Source: Effrenium voratum (taxonomy: Eukaryota; Sar; Dinophyceae; Suessiales; Symbiodiniaceae). From it: a stretch of 64,000 nucleotides of DNA. The notes under the pieces are model-generated. The model was not told the origin of the DNA, did no database searches, and was given only the letters and a program-made list of their open reading frames with translations. The stretch lies in NCBI GenBank assembly GCA_963377175.1, contig CAUJNA010003247.1, positions 685,001-749,000 on the forward strand, given 5' to 3'. Positions 25,522 to 36,503 of this stretch are shown one piece after another (within the stretch, counting starts at the first letter, position 1; each line of letters starts with the position of its first letter). The position numbers and the translations under genes were made by a program.

Positions 25522-28500
25522 CCATGGTTTTGGCATGTGTTATGCACAAACGTTCCCCGCCTTGATAAAGTGGTCTTCGTGTGTTTTGTCCGTGGCTCAT
25601 ATATATATATATATATATGCTACATATGTATATGTACATGTATAGTCTATGTGTACGCAGATGTGTCTGAATTACACGCCTACCGTTTCCGGAGGTCCAA
25701 TGGTTGTCACGGCATTCCATTTCTGGCATGTAGCCGAAGCTTCTCCTCACATGTATCCACGGGGGCCCACGGGTTGCCCATCTGCAAAGGGAGTCGACCC
25801 CCAGAAACTCCGAGCCAGACGCCATGTGCCCCAAAACTTGACCTTCTGGAGAGGTTTTCGCACAACGGAGTCACCAATTCGGGGTCCCTCGACATGCCCG
25901 AGGCGAAATTTCCGAGTCAGACCCACCCCACAAAGTCGCACAGCGGCTTTCTGGGAAAGGGAGAGGGGAGGCCATGTGATCTCCAGTGGCATTGGGTCGG
26001 CCGTTTTTGGCACTTTCAGTTGGGCTCCTGTGAATCGAAATGAATGGGTGACTCGTTTTTTGGGATTTGGAGCCCCCAAATGGCCGAACGCCTTTCCTTT
26101 CAGCTTCAAGGGGTACCAGTTCAACCAAAAAAAAAGGCCGAGCCATCCATGTAGATACCGATGGTAAAACAATTCATCAACCATGCTGACTGGTCCCAAA
26201 ATAGCCATGTGCCATGTGGCTGAAATATCAAATCGTTTGAGTTGTCTTCCAACCAATGATCATCCCATGTATCATGAACCTTCTAATCAACCCTCACCTC
26301 GGAAATCACCTTAGCCTGAAAAGTGGTCCCTTCAAAAGCACAAATCCCGTAGTAAAACCGTGTCCATTAAAACCAAGAGAACATGCAAACGGGGGAAAAA
26401 AAAAACTTCCTGTGCATATATGTATTATGTATACCAAGAGAACACGTTGAAAAAACAAATAAAAAAATGTATACATACACAAGACTCACTAAGACAAGTG
26501 GGAACAGATGGCAGGGGAACAAATGGTTTGTTTTAACCAACACATCTATACAGTCTATATTATATATATTTATATATATGTATCAATACTTGTTAAATAA
26601 AGCTAAAACAAACTGATGTATTCACCCCTTAATGGTTGCAGTGGTGTCTCCTGTTGCGTCAGCTCCAGCGCCAAAGGCATCAGCCGCTCCGAGAGGTTCA
26701 GCAGCAGCGCCAGCGCCTCGTTCGAGCTGCGGGGAGTTCGCTCGCGGGGCGCCGTGGGTTCCATGCCTCGGTTTTTGTTGTTTCTCTTTAAAGGGAATCC
26801 CAACACCCGGAAGGTCATTCCCGCACCAGCAGAAAATGGGTGGCTTGCCGCGAGGTTCATGTGCTTCAATCCCTAGGTTCATGTGTTGTTATTTTGTTTA
26901 CTAGGTTCATGGTTCTTTCTTTGAGGGGTTTGCTTTCTTCTGCTCGTCTTGCTTTGGTTGGTGTCCGGCTTGTGGGTTTTCTGGAAAACACCCTGGGGTA
27001 GTGTCGTCTGCAAGAGCTCTAGTAGTGTTGCAAGAGCAGTTAGTGAAGAATCCCCAAAACCAGTTCATTGCCAAGACCCGGAAAGTCATTCAAGGTCATT
27101 CCCTGAGCAGAAAATGGGCGGCTCGCCTTTTTTGAGTTGGCCCTTGAGACCCATTTTGGTCATTGGAAAGGAAAACAACAGGAAGCAACCAACCATTTCA
27201 AAGGGATCCACATGTGGGTCTGTCTTTTCTCTTTGAGTCTTTTTTGGGTGGCAAAGGAAAACCCACCCAAGAAACGTCCCTGAAGGACACACCTATGGAT
27301 CTAAAGCCCCAGTATTCATTCAAGCTGCAGAAAACATGTTGGCCGTTTGTTTAATCGGCCCTTGGTGCTTCTCGTAGCTTTTCGCTCGCTGCTTCCCTTT
27401 CTTCGGATCACGAAGTTTCGGACGGGCACCTTGTGCTGTGTTCCTTTTGGTCCGGGGAGTTCCATGGCGTCTGGTCTTGCGGCTTGGAAAAAGGGAAACC
27501 GGGATTGGGCGAACCGAAGCCTTTCTTTGGGGCACAAAGCCATTGACCCGAGTCCAAGTTGGTCGGGCCATGCGAAGCTCCAGATGAATGATCCTTGAGG
27601 GTGCTGCCCCTACGGAAGAACCGCATGGACCGTCCAAAGAAATATTGCAGGAACCTCGCGAGTACTTTTAGGTTGCGTTTCAGGGTATCGATGTTTAGGT
27701 GGCTTTGTTCGGGAAGGCCCCAAAGCAAAGCCACGTTTTTGATTGCGTGTCCTTCTCCCCCGGTTTTTTCCCTTTCGCACATGAGGGTTGCTCAATATTC
27801 CTGGCCCACCCATTTGTAAAGGAAACTCCTTTTGGGAAATGGACCCCCTTCTGGGCTCCATGTTATAGTTTGCAGGGGAGTAGGGATACGTCTTCCGGGC
27901 GTCACATGAGTTGAGCCATCCACGGCGTAATCGTGCGGGTTCTCAGGGAGTCGACAGTTTGGGGAACGAGGGTCCGGATCCAACTCGTTCCCTCGAACCA
28001 AGAAACGAGCTACACAAACAAATCGCGCTTTGTTTCTTTTTGCGGCTGTACCCTATTTTCAATATGTTGCCAATACCAACACCCACTTTGGTTAAAGAAA
28101 CCAGAATCCTTGTGCACGAATCACATGTTGCCTTAGCCTTGCTGGCGCTCGGCACGGAATCGGAAATGGAATGACCCCTGTCAACAATCCAACTGCTGGT
28201 TTCAACTTTATTCGGGAATCCCCAAAACAGGTTCATTCCCACCAAGCACATGAGTGGCTCGTCTTTCATTTGGAGTTGGTCATTCCCTAAGCACCAGCAC
28301 CTTCTTTCCAAGATTTGGAAGCTCACGGTCATTCCCTGACCGGCAAGAAACACGAAAACTCCTTCGCGCCTGCAGCAGATCGCTGGGCTCCGCCACCGAG
28401 CGGCCTCGGAAGAAGAGCGAGGCGCGGAGCGACTGAAGCGAAAACCCCCGCCTGGCACCAACGGGCCCAAACCAGGACCCCCCGAACGTCAGGTTCCGGC

Positions 28501-30494
28501 TGTTAATTGGTGGGGTAGATGAAGTCCTGGAAATCATGGGAGAAACCACCTACCAACTGGTGCTGTACGTGGATTTTACGAGTATGTCCTGGGCCCTTGT
28601 TTTCTTAGTGTATCGTTGCGTGTGAAAACATCTCTCCACCTCGCATCCGGGTCGCTGAAGCCGTAAGTCCCGCTGAACTTGCCGCATCCTGCAGCAACGA
28701 GTCGAGCCGAGTCACCGAGTCGAGCGTGTCAAATCCCAGGAAGGTTCCACGTTGATCCGAAAAGGCAAGGCAAAATCAGGATCAGCCCCAGTTTTGTTTG
28801 CTTGTCTGAAGAACAAGAAACAGAAGAGGCTTCACAAAGGGGCCAGCAAAAACCACATCCTTCATGTTGACGCGTTGAACTACGACGTTTCTCCTCAATT
28901 TTAATCTATGGGCCCTGTATTTGCAAGCTCAAGCATATACTTTCCTAAATTGGACGAACCTCAAAATCACTCCCGGTTGCAGAATCACAAGCTCCATCAA
29001 AACCTGGAGTAATCCAAAATGCCATGGAGTCTCAGGCGGCGGCACTCGTTTCGGGGTCGAAGAGCTCTACTTTTGCCCGAGTTCTTCGAAAGGATTCGGA
29101 GCCCCCATGGAAGGTTTCCCTTTGGTTTCCCCCTGATTTCCCTTGAAGGAAACCAACCGAAAGCAACTCAGCCATTGAGCCCCAAACTCGGCAGAGTTTG
29201 CCAGCTTGGCTTCCCACGATGCTCTTCCCGTTTCATAAAATCCACGGACACCCTGGGAAATTGCTATTTAGGGCATCCTCCGAAGTGTAACCGGGAGTCG
29301 CTGAACCAATCATTCATGGATTGAAACATTGACACACCGGCAGCATATCCGCCTCAAAGGGTCCAAGCAAACAAAACTGGGCCCCCAAGGTTGAGCTTGT
29401 CCCCTATTTCCCCCCCTGGAAACAGAACAACTCCAGGAAACTGGTTGCAATGTTCAACCTTCCATTTGTTTTTCTTTGCCTGGGAAACATGACAAAAACA
29501 AATCTGTCCGCTAGTGGAATCGCTTCCCTTTAACAGCCCCACAAAGCGATAAGCTCAGGTGATATCCCCAACAGCATACGGTGCTCTTTTGGTGCTCCCA
29601 CCACCCCGCAGCCCTTGCAGAACCTCGTGGAACCCTGGTGGAGCCCTGGTGCAACCCTGGTAAAACGCTGGTGGGACCCTGGTAAAATCTTACCTCAGTG
29701 CCGCCCCGACCACCCCGGAGCCTATCTGGGCTGAGACCCCAAAGCTTTCAGCTGTTGGGGAAAAAATAGAAGCCCATTCATTTCAGCGGAAGCAAGCCGA
29801 TTCTCTGATGTCTACCCCTCGAGTCACGCCCGGTCAACCGGTCCGCAGTCGCGATCCATGAGCTCCACCTGCGGAGGAAACCCCCCGATTGGTTCACTTC
29901 CCGAGTGGATGGGCCCAAAGCTTTTGGGTCCAACTGCTTTTGTCTCTTGCAGCTTTTGAGAGAGCTGTTGGCGGAAAAGAGAGCAGCCTTCGGGAAACAA
30001 GATTTAGATCAAACAAGAGATGGGCGGGGCTTGGGGTTGGGGTTAGGGTTGTGAAAGGTGTTGTTGAGCGTGGGTCACAGCAACTTTGTAGATTGAATAT
30101 ACTATTTAAGACAGACTAAATCTGGCTAAAACCAACTTTTGCTGAAACACAATTTCCTCTTTATTTCTTTTCTAAACATGGTAAAACAACCACTATGCTT
30201 TAAACAACCCCACTCCCGTCCAACGTTTCGGTCTGCGTTCCAAACGGGAGAACAAGCTTGGCTGCCTTCATCTGCAGGAAACGAGTGAACTCCACCAGGA
30301 CCTCGGATCGATCAACGGCTTGGAAGAGGGGGGGGGTTCGATCTGTTTTTTTTGGGGTGCCAAAAACCACCAAAAGGACACCAAAACCCAAAAGGAGACC
30401 AAAGGAGAAAACCCAAGATTTTGGGGGTGCCCCGGTAGACACACCCAAAGATCGGTTTTGGCCACAAGACGAAGATGTCGGAGGGGGTTGCCGC

Positions 30495-30495
<1 letters not shown>
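25522..30495. other. Host DNA without a recognisable gene
   Basis: This stretch contains AT microsatellites (25600-25650, 26400-26600), the third GGAATGA...CATTCCC repeat (28168-28240) and several partial copies. No open frame has a recognisable domain. Confidence 0.6.
28168..28240. repeat. Dispersed GGAATGA...CATTCCC repeat, copy 3
   Basis: Same block order as 509-577 and 3829-3898: GGAATGACCCC, TTCGGGAATCCCC, TTCATTCCC. Confidence 0.55.
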
Positions 30496-30563
<68 letters not shown>

Positions 30564-30580
30564 GCCCACACACATACACA

Positions 30581-30621
<41 letters not shown>

Positions 30622-30937
30622 CCACGCCCACGCCCACGCCCACGCCCACGCCCACGCCCACGCCCACGCCCACGCCCACGCCCACGCCCACGCCCACGCC
30701 CACGCCCACGCTCACTCACACACACACTCACACACACACACACACACACACACCCACACACACACCCACACCCACACCCACACGCACACGCACACGCACA
30801 CGCACACGCACCGGCACCGGCACCCGCACGCGCACGCGCACGCACACGCACCCGCACACGCACACGCACACACACGCACACACAGAGACACAGAGACACA
30901 GAGACACAGAGACACAGACACACACGCGCACACGTAA
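30496..30937. repeat. Compound CA / CCCACG / CACACG microsatellite
   Basis: About 120 bp of nearly pure CA repeat is followed by about 16 CGCCCA hexamers (30620-30712), then CA with CT and CC interruptions, CACACG hexamers, CGGCAC units, and finally four CAGAGACA octamers (30885-30920). The His/Thr/Pro-rich open frames on both strands are read from this repeat and are not genes. Confidence 0.97.
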
Positions 30938-32324
30938 CATGAACGGCCACGTTTGGCCTGTTTGGCTAGGAGAGCCCTGGGCAACCATGGAAAACGTTCG
31001 CTCCGCCACTGTGGATCCCAGAAAGTAGGATAGCCAGCCATTTGGGTGTGTCTATTTTCAGGGTCCTTTCAGTTGGTTCTCAAAAGAAACACCGAAGCCA
31101 ATTCGGGGTCCCAGAAAAAACAGCTTTTACGGGTGGTTCCTTTGATTACCTATACAGTTGAATGGATCCACTGGGAAAGGTTCTTCTGGCTTCATACATT
31201 TGGCTCTGTTCGTGTAAAATTATCGCCAATGACTAGACATTGCTTAAGCCTCTCAATTCAATGTTTCAAGGCAACCGAAGGCTGGGCTGGACATAGTGAA
31301 GGATCTGCTCAAGTTACGAATACATCACCTGAAATCAGGAAACCTCTTGTTAAATCAACTCGCTCCTTGCTCGTCGGCTGCGTGGTTTCTAAAATGGGTT
31401 GATGCTTTGGCTGTCGCATGCTGTCGCCTTCTAGCCTTCTAGTAACACATGCTTGCAACATTGACGCCTTCAAAACCAACGCGCTCAACTTACTTGAACC
31501 TGTATCGATTCAAAATCACGTTCACCATCTTGCCATGACTGAATCAGTCTGGCCCCTTTCTTTCAACTACCATCCAAATGTTGATTGCGCCTCAAAGGCA
31601 TCTTCATGAACTCGCTCCTCCCCCCGAGTTGTCATATGCGCAAACAAAAGGTGAACATGAACAAGGAGATACGACACAGACAAATAAAAGAACGGAGGAG
31701 CGTCAACATGCCAATCGGACAGCTCAGAACCCCAATCATGCCATCCTGGCATACTCCGTGCCCTTGTCGCACACATGGTATCATCCGTGAACGACCAAAG
31801 GCCCTGTTCAAAGGCTGAATGTGTGCACCCACGAACCCTGGTATGAACCCCTCAGCTTATTATAGGTTCATTCGTTTGCAAGGTTGGCTTCCTGACAAAG
31901 CTGCCAAAGGAGCACCACATGGCCATTGGCGCTCATGATTTTGGGTGTGACATGTGGGTGAGCTCCGAATTGAAAGACCGGGCTGGATCCAACATGCAAA
32001 GTTCCACAGTTCCGCCCATCATCGCACCGTCTCGAGGGATCATGTAGACTTGGGACCCTGATTTTTGACACCTGTTTTCCGGACCCACAAATAAATGGAG
32101 CTGCAATTCAGTTGGAAAAACTGGGTCCCCTAGACTGGGGACCCTCTTTTGGTTGACCCACCTGTGTTTTTGGGACTAGACTCGTCCCCTTCAAAGAATC
32201 CGGGAGCAAAGATTTGCGGCTCCAAGGCCCGCACCTGGCCGCCGGACCAGCCGTCCACCTCCGGCTGAAAGATTTAAAAAAAACACGGGTGGATTTGTCT
32301 CCCCTTGAAGTAGGGAGTGGAATT

Positions 32325-32512
32325 CTTCATTTTAGTGGTTGCTGGCTTCCTTTTAGTGGTGTTTGGCTTCTTTTTAGTGGTTGTGGGTTTCTTTTGAGGT
32401 TGTGGGTTTCCTGTTGAAGGTGTTGGCTTCCTTTTAGTGGTTGCTGGTTTCCTTTTAGTGGTCCTTTTAGTGGTTGTTGGTTTCCTTTTAGCGGTTTTTG
32501 GTTTCCTTTTAA
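32325..32512. repeat. Minisatellite (TTTCCTTTTAGTGGTTG-type units)
   Basis: Seven to eight imperfect units of roughly 20-27 bp alternate TTTAGTGGT with GGCTTCCTTTT or GGTTTCCTTTT. Confidence 0.85.
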
Positions 32513-32514
32513 GG

Positions 32515-32638
32515 TTGACCCCGGATTAATAATCCCTGCTTATTAAACTAGGGGTGTTCCTGGCTTTAGTTGGGATTTCTCACTTTTGGAGGGGAACCCC
32601 CCCTTATTAATAAACAGGGGTTTATTAATCCGGGTCAA
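32515..32638. mobile_element. Fold-back / MITE-like element, 124 bp
   Basis: Terminal arms of 32 bp (32515-32546, starting TTGACCCCGGATTAATAA; 32607-32638, ending TTATTAATCCGGGTCAA) are inverted complements with only a few mismatches or indels, around a 60-bp core. There is no coding capacity. It abuts the minisatellite. No target duplication could be confirmed. Confidence 0.6.
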
Positions 32639-34706
32639 CATTAGTCTTTTTGTGTGGTTTTTGCGGTTTCAAATTGAAGTGTTTCCGGCGGTAGCTAACC
32701 TCTTTTAGTGTCCGTTGCAACAGTCCAAAGGAATCTCTCATTGTTGGAGCTGGCGACATTCTCTTTTGAAAACGACACATTTCAATCAAACCAACACTTT
32801 TCAGAGGCCACTATTCTAGGAAACACTGAGATTGAAAGTAGACCAAACCAAAGGACCCCAGCTCTTGGCGAAAAAAAAGCAATGGGGTACCTTCCCTCCA
32901 GAAGGTCGCAATTCACACTTCCAGGCACGCCACCCCATGTACACATGCACTGGCATGCGACAGAATTTGGGGTGTACTTCAGACACAGGGAGCCCCAACA
33001 CTGCGCGGCTTCCATTTGCTGAAGTCCCTGGAAAAGAACTATTCAATTCCAGTCGCACCATCGATTCCCCCCCCAAAAAAAAAAACAACACGGGGTCTTA
33101 AACAAAATCTACAGCAACTGGAAGGTGGGTCTTCCTTTTTGCTAAAAACAAATCGGAGCCACAGCCAAGGGGCAGGCAGCTACGCCTCGACCAAAAGACC
33201 CGAGAAACTCCAAGCCCCCGCAGCCTGGCTCCAGTGCGCGCCCACGCTCTCCAGGAAGGAACCGCACCTGGCGACTTGACCCGACCCCCCCCCCGGTGTC
33301 AGCGAAGCTCCCGAGACGCTGGGGTTCCCAGCGATTTGGAGCCAGGCTTTCTCGAACGGCGCGAGCAAACAAGTGGCGCCACTTGTAATAGCTGGGTGTT
33401 TGGTCAGAATCCTGATCTTGTCCCTTTTGCTGTTCTCCGAAGGTCAAACGGGGGGGGGGGAACCTTTGCATCTCGAATCACAGGACCCCCCCGATGTCAA
33501 GTTCACGCTCCCCGTGGCTTCTGTCAAGGACGACAAAGACCTCCAGCGAGTCGCTGCCGGCTTCCCCAGAGCCAAAAGAAATCTCCGCCCCCAAGTGCAA
33601 GGCACAACGGGAAAGCCAAAGGGACGCACCGAAGCGGCACCCGTAACCGCCGGAGCCGGGCGGATCTCCGAAAATTTAGGTCAGCTGGAGCAACCCTGGG
33701 GTCACTGAGATGTCTTTTTTGAGGCAAAGGGCCTACATCCGGAACCTGGGGGCAACCCTGTCACGGCGTGGTCACAGCAAACTAACTAAACATCATGTCC
33801 TTGTTTTTAACCAGGAATCGGCGAGCTCCCAACGTATTCAAGCCCCCCCCGCTCTCCAAGCCCGTTGCGTTGGCCAGTCCATCGTTGCGCTGGACTGCAG
33901 AACTCTCTGCAGGACCTGAGACGACCCACTTGCAACAAGGCAACAGACAAAGGACCCCCGCCTCACAGAATATGGGCGTGTCTTTTTTGCGAGTCATCTT
34001 TTTTGGTAGGTTGTAAAGGGCAACGAAAATGACACACCCATAATATGGAACAAAGCTGCAAAGCAAAAGGTCAAAAGGGTTTGTGAGAGTCGCCTTTGAT
34101 TCCTTCAAACATCCGCTCAAGCAGGCGTTGCAATGTCTCTTCGTTTATTATACTGTTTTCATTGGACTCGCAATTGCACTTACAGCGTCATGCAGAGGTG
34201 ATGCGGGGGACTCCCAAACCTCGCGTTGGCGAGGCGAAGATTTGCAGGCATGCAAGAGGGGCTCCCAAAAGCTTTGGAAGGGAGGGGCAGCTCCCAAAAA
34301 CAACAGACATGGAAAAGGTATCCGGGAGGGGATGCGGGGACTCTTAGCTCCCAAAAACTATACTTTTGGGGGGGATGTGGGGGTTGCGGATCCTGCATCA
34401 CCGCACAGGAAAAACAACTCGAAGTAGTGTCAGCCGTTTCGCCTTTAGTATCTGGGTTGTCCCACATTGCGACCTAGCCTCCCCCACACTCCCAAATGGA
34501 GCTTCGCTCCCCCAAAGAACTTGAGCTGATGGCTCTCGTGATAAGTTGCTTGAGTTCTTTTGCTGGGCTCGATACATACGACAACGCCTTGTCAACCTGT
34601 AGTACGTTGTTTGTCAACAGCGGGCGTGGTCAAGCGTGGATAAAAAAATTTAAAACTGGCAAAAAGAAGCAAACACGATTTTGAAAAGGATTGGTAAATC
34701 AATGGA

Positions 34707-34711
34707 GTCAC
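34707..34711. other. Target-site duplication, left (GTCAC)
   Basis: The five bases immediately outside the left TIR are repeated immediately outside the right TIR (54151-54155). Short duplications of this size are the mark of rve-type integrase insertion. Confidence 0.9.
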
Positions 34712-35128
34712 AGTTAGACTAGACCTTGCCCATCTTTTTTCTATAAAAAATCCTGGGCCCCCCCCCACACTTTTAGCAACATTTTAAAACAGCACCTCAA
34801 ACAGCACATTTTCAAAAATCAACATTTTAAAGCAGGTAATTTCCTAGTAAGTTCATCCATATTTTAAAATATATTTTTTAAAAATAAATTTTACAAAATT
34901 TTAAAAAAAATACAAATTTTTTAAAAAAAAAATAAAAAAATAAATTTTAAAAAATAAATTTTACAAAAAAAAATAAAAAATAAATTTTACAAAAAAAATA
35001 AAAAAAAAATAAATTTTCAAAAAATATTATTCCAAAAATTATGATAAATTATTTTACAATAAATTTTATCACAAATTTTGTAGACATATTATGGGCAAGG
35101 TCTGGTTCATTCGTTTTTTACGGGCACC
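34712..35128 (+). repeat. Left terminal inverted repeat (~417 bp)
   Basis: It is the inverted complement of 53709-54150. The outer 150 bp differ at about one base (CAGCACATT against CAGCGCATT) and keep identical C9/G9 runs. A central poly-A/T-rich part varies in length, which explains 417 against 442 bp. The inner edge is the CGGGCACC block at 35121-35128. Confidence 0.95.
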
Positions 35129-35266
35129 CTGCCCACCATTTTTCGGCCAGCCTGACCGCCACTTTTCGGCCAGCCTGACCGCCATTTTGCGGGCATCATT
35201 AAATCCAAGCGACTTTGCTATGGTTCCTACACTTCCAGTTCCACTAAATAATTCTAATAAATTCAT
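35069..35266 (-). pseudogene. Truncated DNA (cytosine-5) methyltransferase, 5' fragment
   Basis: The first 22 residues (MNLLELFSGTGSVGTIAKSL, then GF) are the S-adenosylmethionine-binding motif I of cytosine-5 DNA methyltransferases, in the form common in algal viruses. After about 22 codons homology stops. The frame runs through three tandem 23-bp repeats (KWRSGWPKNGG-like translation, 35131-35196) and ends inside the TIR. No motif IV (PPC) or later motifs remain, so it cannot be a working enzyme. It points toward the left TIR, as if the TIR or repeat replaced the rest of the gene. A decayed relative lies outside the provirus at 54802-55065. Confidence 0.8.
35131..35196. repeat. 23-bp GC-rich tandem repeat at the left TIR edge
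   Basis: Three units of the type GGCCAGCCTGACCGCCA + TTTT(C/G) lie next to the inner end of the left TIR. A partly matching fourth unit (GGGCACCCTGCCCACCATTT) spans the boundary. The GC content is out of keeping with the surrounding viral DNA. Confidence 0.75.
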
Positions 35267-35296
35267 ATTGTTTATTAGAATGATTTAGACAATGTT

Positions 35297-35622
35297 TTAG
35301 AAATACACATATTTATCATCTTCCTTACTAATCTTATTGTATTCTAATGTTTGTTCTTTTGGACTTTTGATTTGCCCCTTATTTAACATATCGCAATATT
35401 TTTTACGCTTCGTGCCATAATCACCGCTGGGTCTGCCTATCCCTTTCTTAAGATCTTATCAATCTTTTCCTTCTCTTCATTGTTATTTTTTGGTTCGTTT
35501 GCCTTTGCATCAAGTTTCTCGTCAATAGTTTTTATCATCTCGTACAACAGTTTAACATTTTTACTAACTGTCATTATCTTCCTTGATAGTTCAGCAATAG
35601 CATCATTCTCAACTTCAGACAT
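35297..35622 (-). CDS. Small coiled-coil protein with -1 frame extension
   Basis: Frame 0 (35437-35622) encodes 61 residues with a heptad-like helix (AELSRKIMTVSKNVKLLYEM) and a Lys/Glu-rich end, stopping at TAG (35437-35439). In the -1 frame the protein continues without a break for about 46 residues (GIGRPSGDYGTKRKKYCDML and on) to a stop at 35297-35299. Both parts have viral codon composition. The junction is AAAGGGA immediately before the TAG, which has the X_XXY_YYZ form of a -1 slippery site. It could equally be a one-base indel. Function unknown; the basic GRPSG tail may bind nucleic acid. Confidence 0.6.
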
Positions 35623-35709
35623 TTCTATATATATTTATTTATATAATTATTTATTTAAATATTTATTTATTTATAAAATTGATTTAATGTAAAATCTACT
35701 CTTTAAGTA

Positions 35710-36075
35710 CTAAATTTTCATCATTTGTTTAATAGTTTCCTGTGCTTCGTTATCACCATTATCGGATGGCGATGCATGCCTTCCCCATTTAAAAGTTATA
35801 TTATGAACATCCGTTTCCAGATTTATACTGTCTTTGGTTTTATCAATATTCATTTTCTTATCGTTTTTACTCAATTTGAAATTTGTCGGAATACACGAAC
35901 ATTTACAATTTCCTTTCTTTTGTATTTCTATTTCATTTTTCATTTCTAACATCTTTTTACACATAGGACACTCAAACTCGGTTAGTGCTGTTTCTTTAAC
36001 AATTTCTTCTTTTTCTTCATCTGTTGAAGAAACACTTAAACCTGTCTTATTCTTTTTGTTTTTCTTTTTTCCCAT
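35710..36075 (-). CDS. Small zinc-ribbon-like protein
   Basis: This 121-residue protein has a basic start (MGKKKNKKNKTG), an acidic stretch, and then a cysteine cluster: FECPMCKKML followed after about 17 residues by GNCKCSC. This would suit one zinc ion. The remainder is polar. No family is recognised. Its start overlaps the end of the next upstream minus-strand gene (36047-36241) by 29 bp, suggesting co-transcription from the 36242-36503 intergenic region. Confidence 0.65.
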   Translation of the reverse strand: MGKKKNKKNKTGLSVSSTDEEKEEIVKETALTEFECPMCKKMLEMKNEIEIQKKGNCKCSCIPTNFKLSKNDKKMNIDKTKDSINLETDVHNITFKWGRHASPSDNGDNEAQETIKQMMKI

Positions 36076-36241
36076 TTATATTAATATTTACATTTTTATT
36101 TTTGATATATTGTATTCCTAATTTTATTAATTCTAATGTATAAAAGCATACTTTGTTACATCTGTTGTCAGTTATTATTACTTGTTCTATATTCTCTACT
36201 TCATCTATTATATCAATATAATCTGAATAACTTCTATCCAT
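36047..36241 (-). CDS. Small acidic-N-terminal protein, unknown
   Basis: This 64-residue frame starts at an ATG (36239-36241) as the first minus-strand gene after the structured intergenic region. It has an acidic N-terminus (DYIDIIDEVENIEQV) and a basic, Asn/Lys-rich C-terminus. It could be a real small regulatory or virion protein. Short length and overlap with the next gene keep confidence moderate. Confidence 0.5.
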   Translation of the reverse strand: MDRSYSDYIDIIDEVENIEQVIITDNRCNKVCFYTLELIKLGIQYIKNKNVNININGKKEKQKE

Positions 36242-36299
36242 ATTAAATAATAAGATAAATTATTCTAATTAATCTTATTATTTCATGCATAATAGAATA

Positions 36300-36440
36300 T
36301 TGGTGGGGCACAGCACTTGGGTTTTTCCATTGCACACGCGAGCAAGACACAAAACTAATTATCTTCAATGCTTATTGATTGAAGCAATGGACACCTGTTC
36401 CATTATGTTATTCACCGCCACTCATAACATAATGATGTTC
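36300..36440. promoter_or_regulatory. Structured divergent intergenic region (hairpins)
   Basis: This region lies between the leftward small genes and the rightward ATPase gene and is locally GC-richer than its surroundings. It holds a perfect 10-bp stem (ATTATGTTAT, 36402-36411, with ATAACATAAT, 36424-36433; 12-base loop). It also has a 7-bp stem (CTTCAAT, 36363-36369, with ATTGAAG, 36378-36384). A wider CCATTGC (36327-36333) pairs with GCAATGG (36384-36390). Candidate roles are bidirectional promoter, replication origin or packaging signal; none is proven. Confidence 0.5.
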
Positions 36441-36503
36441 CATTTAATATTAATTACAAGTTAATTTTTAAATATAATTTTCTATATTTCTTTAATATCA
36501 ACT

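Larger units (their letters stand above)
30938..34706. other. Host DNA without a recognisable gene, up to the provirus
   Basis: No recognisable coding sequence. It contains the TTTAGTGGTT minisatellite and the fold-back element at 32515-32638. It ends at the 5-bp target-site duplication of the provirus. Confidence 0.6.

Noticed and set aside
30200..31041. Long His/Thr/Pro-rich or Cys/Val-rich open frames on both strands
   Set aside because: They are translations of the CA/CCCACG microsatellite; absence of stops follows from the repeat.
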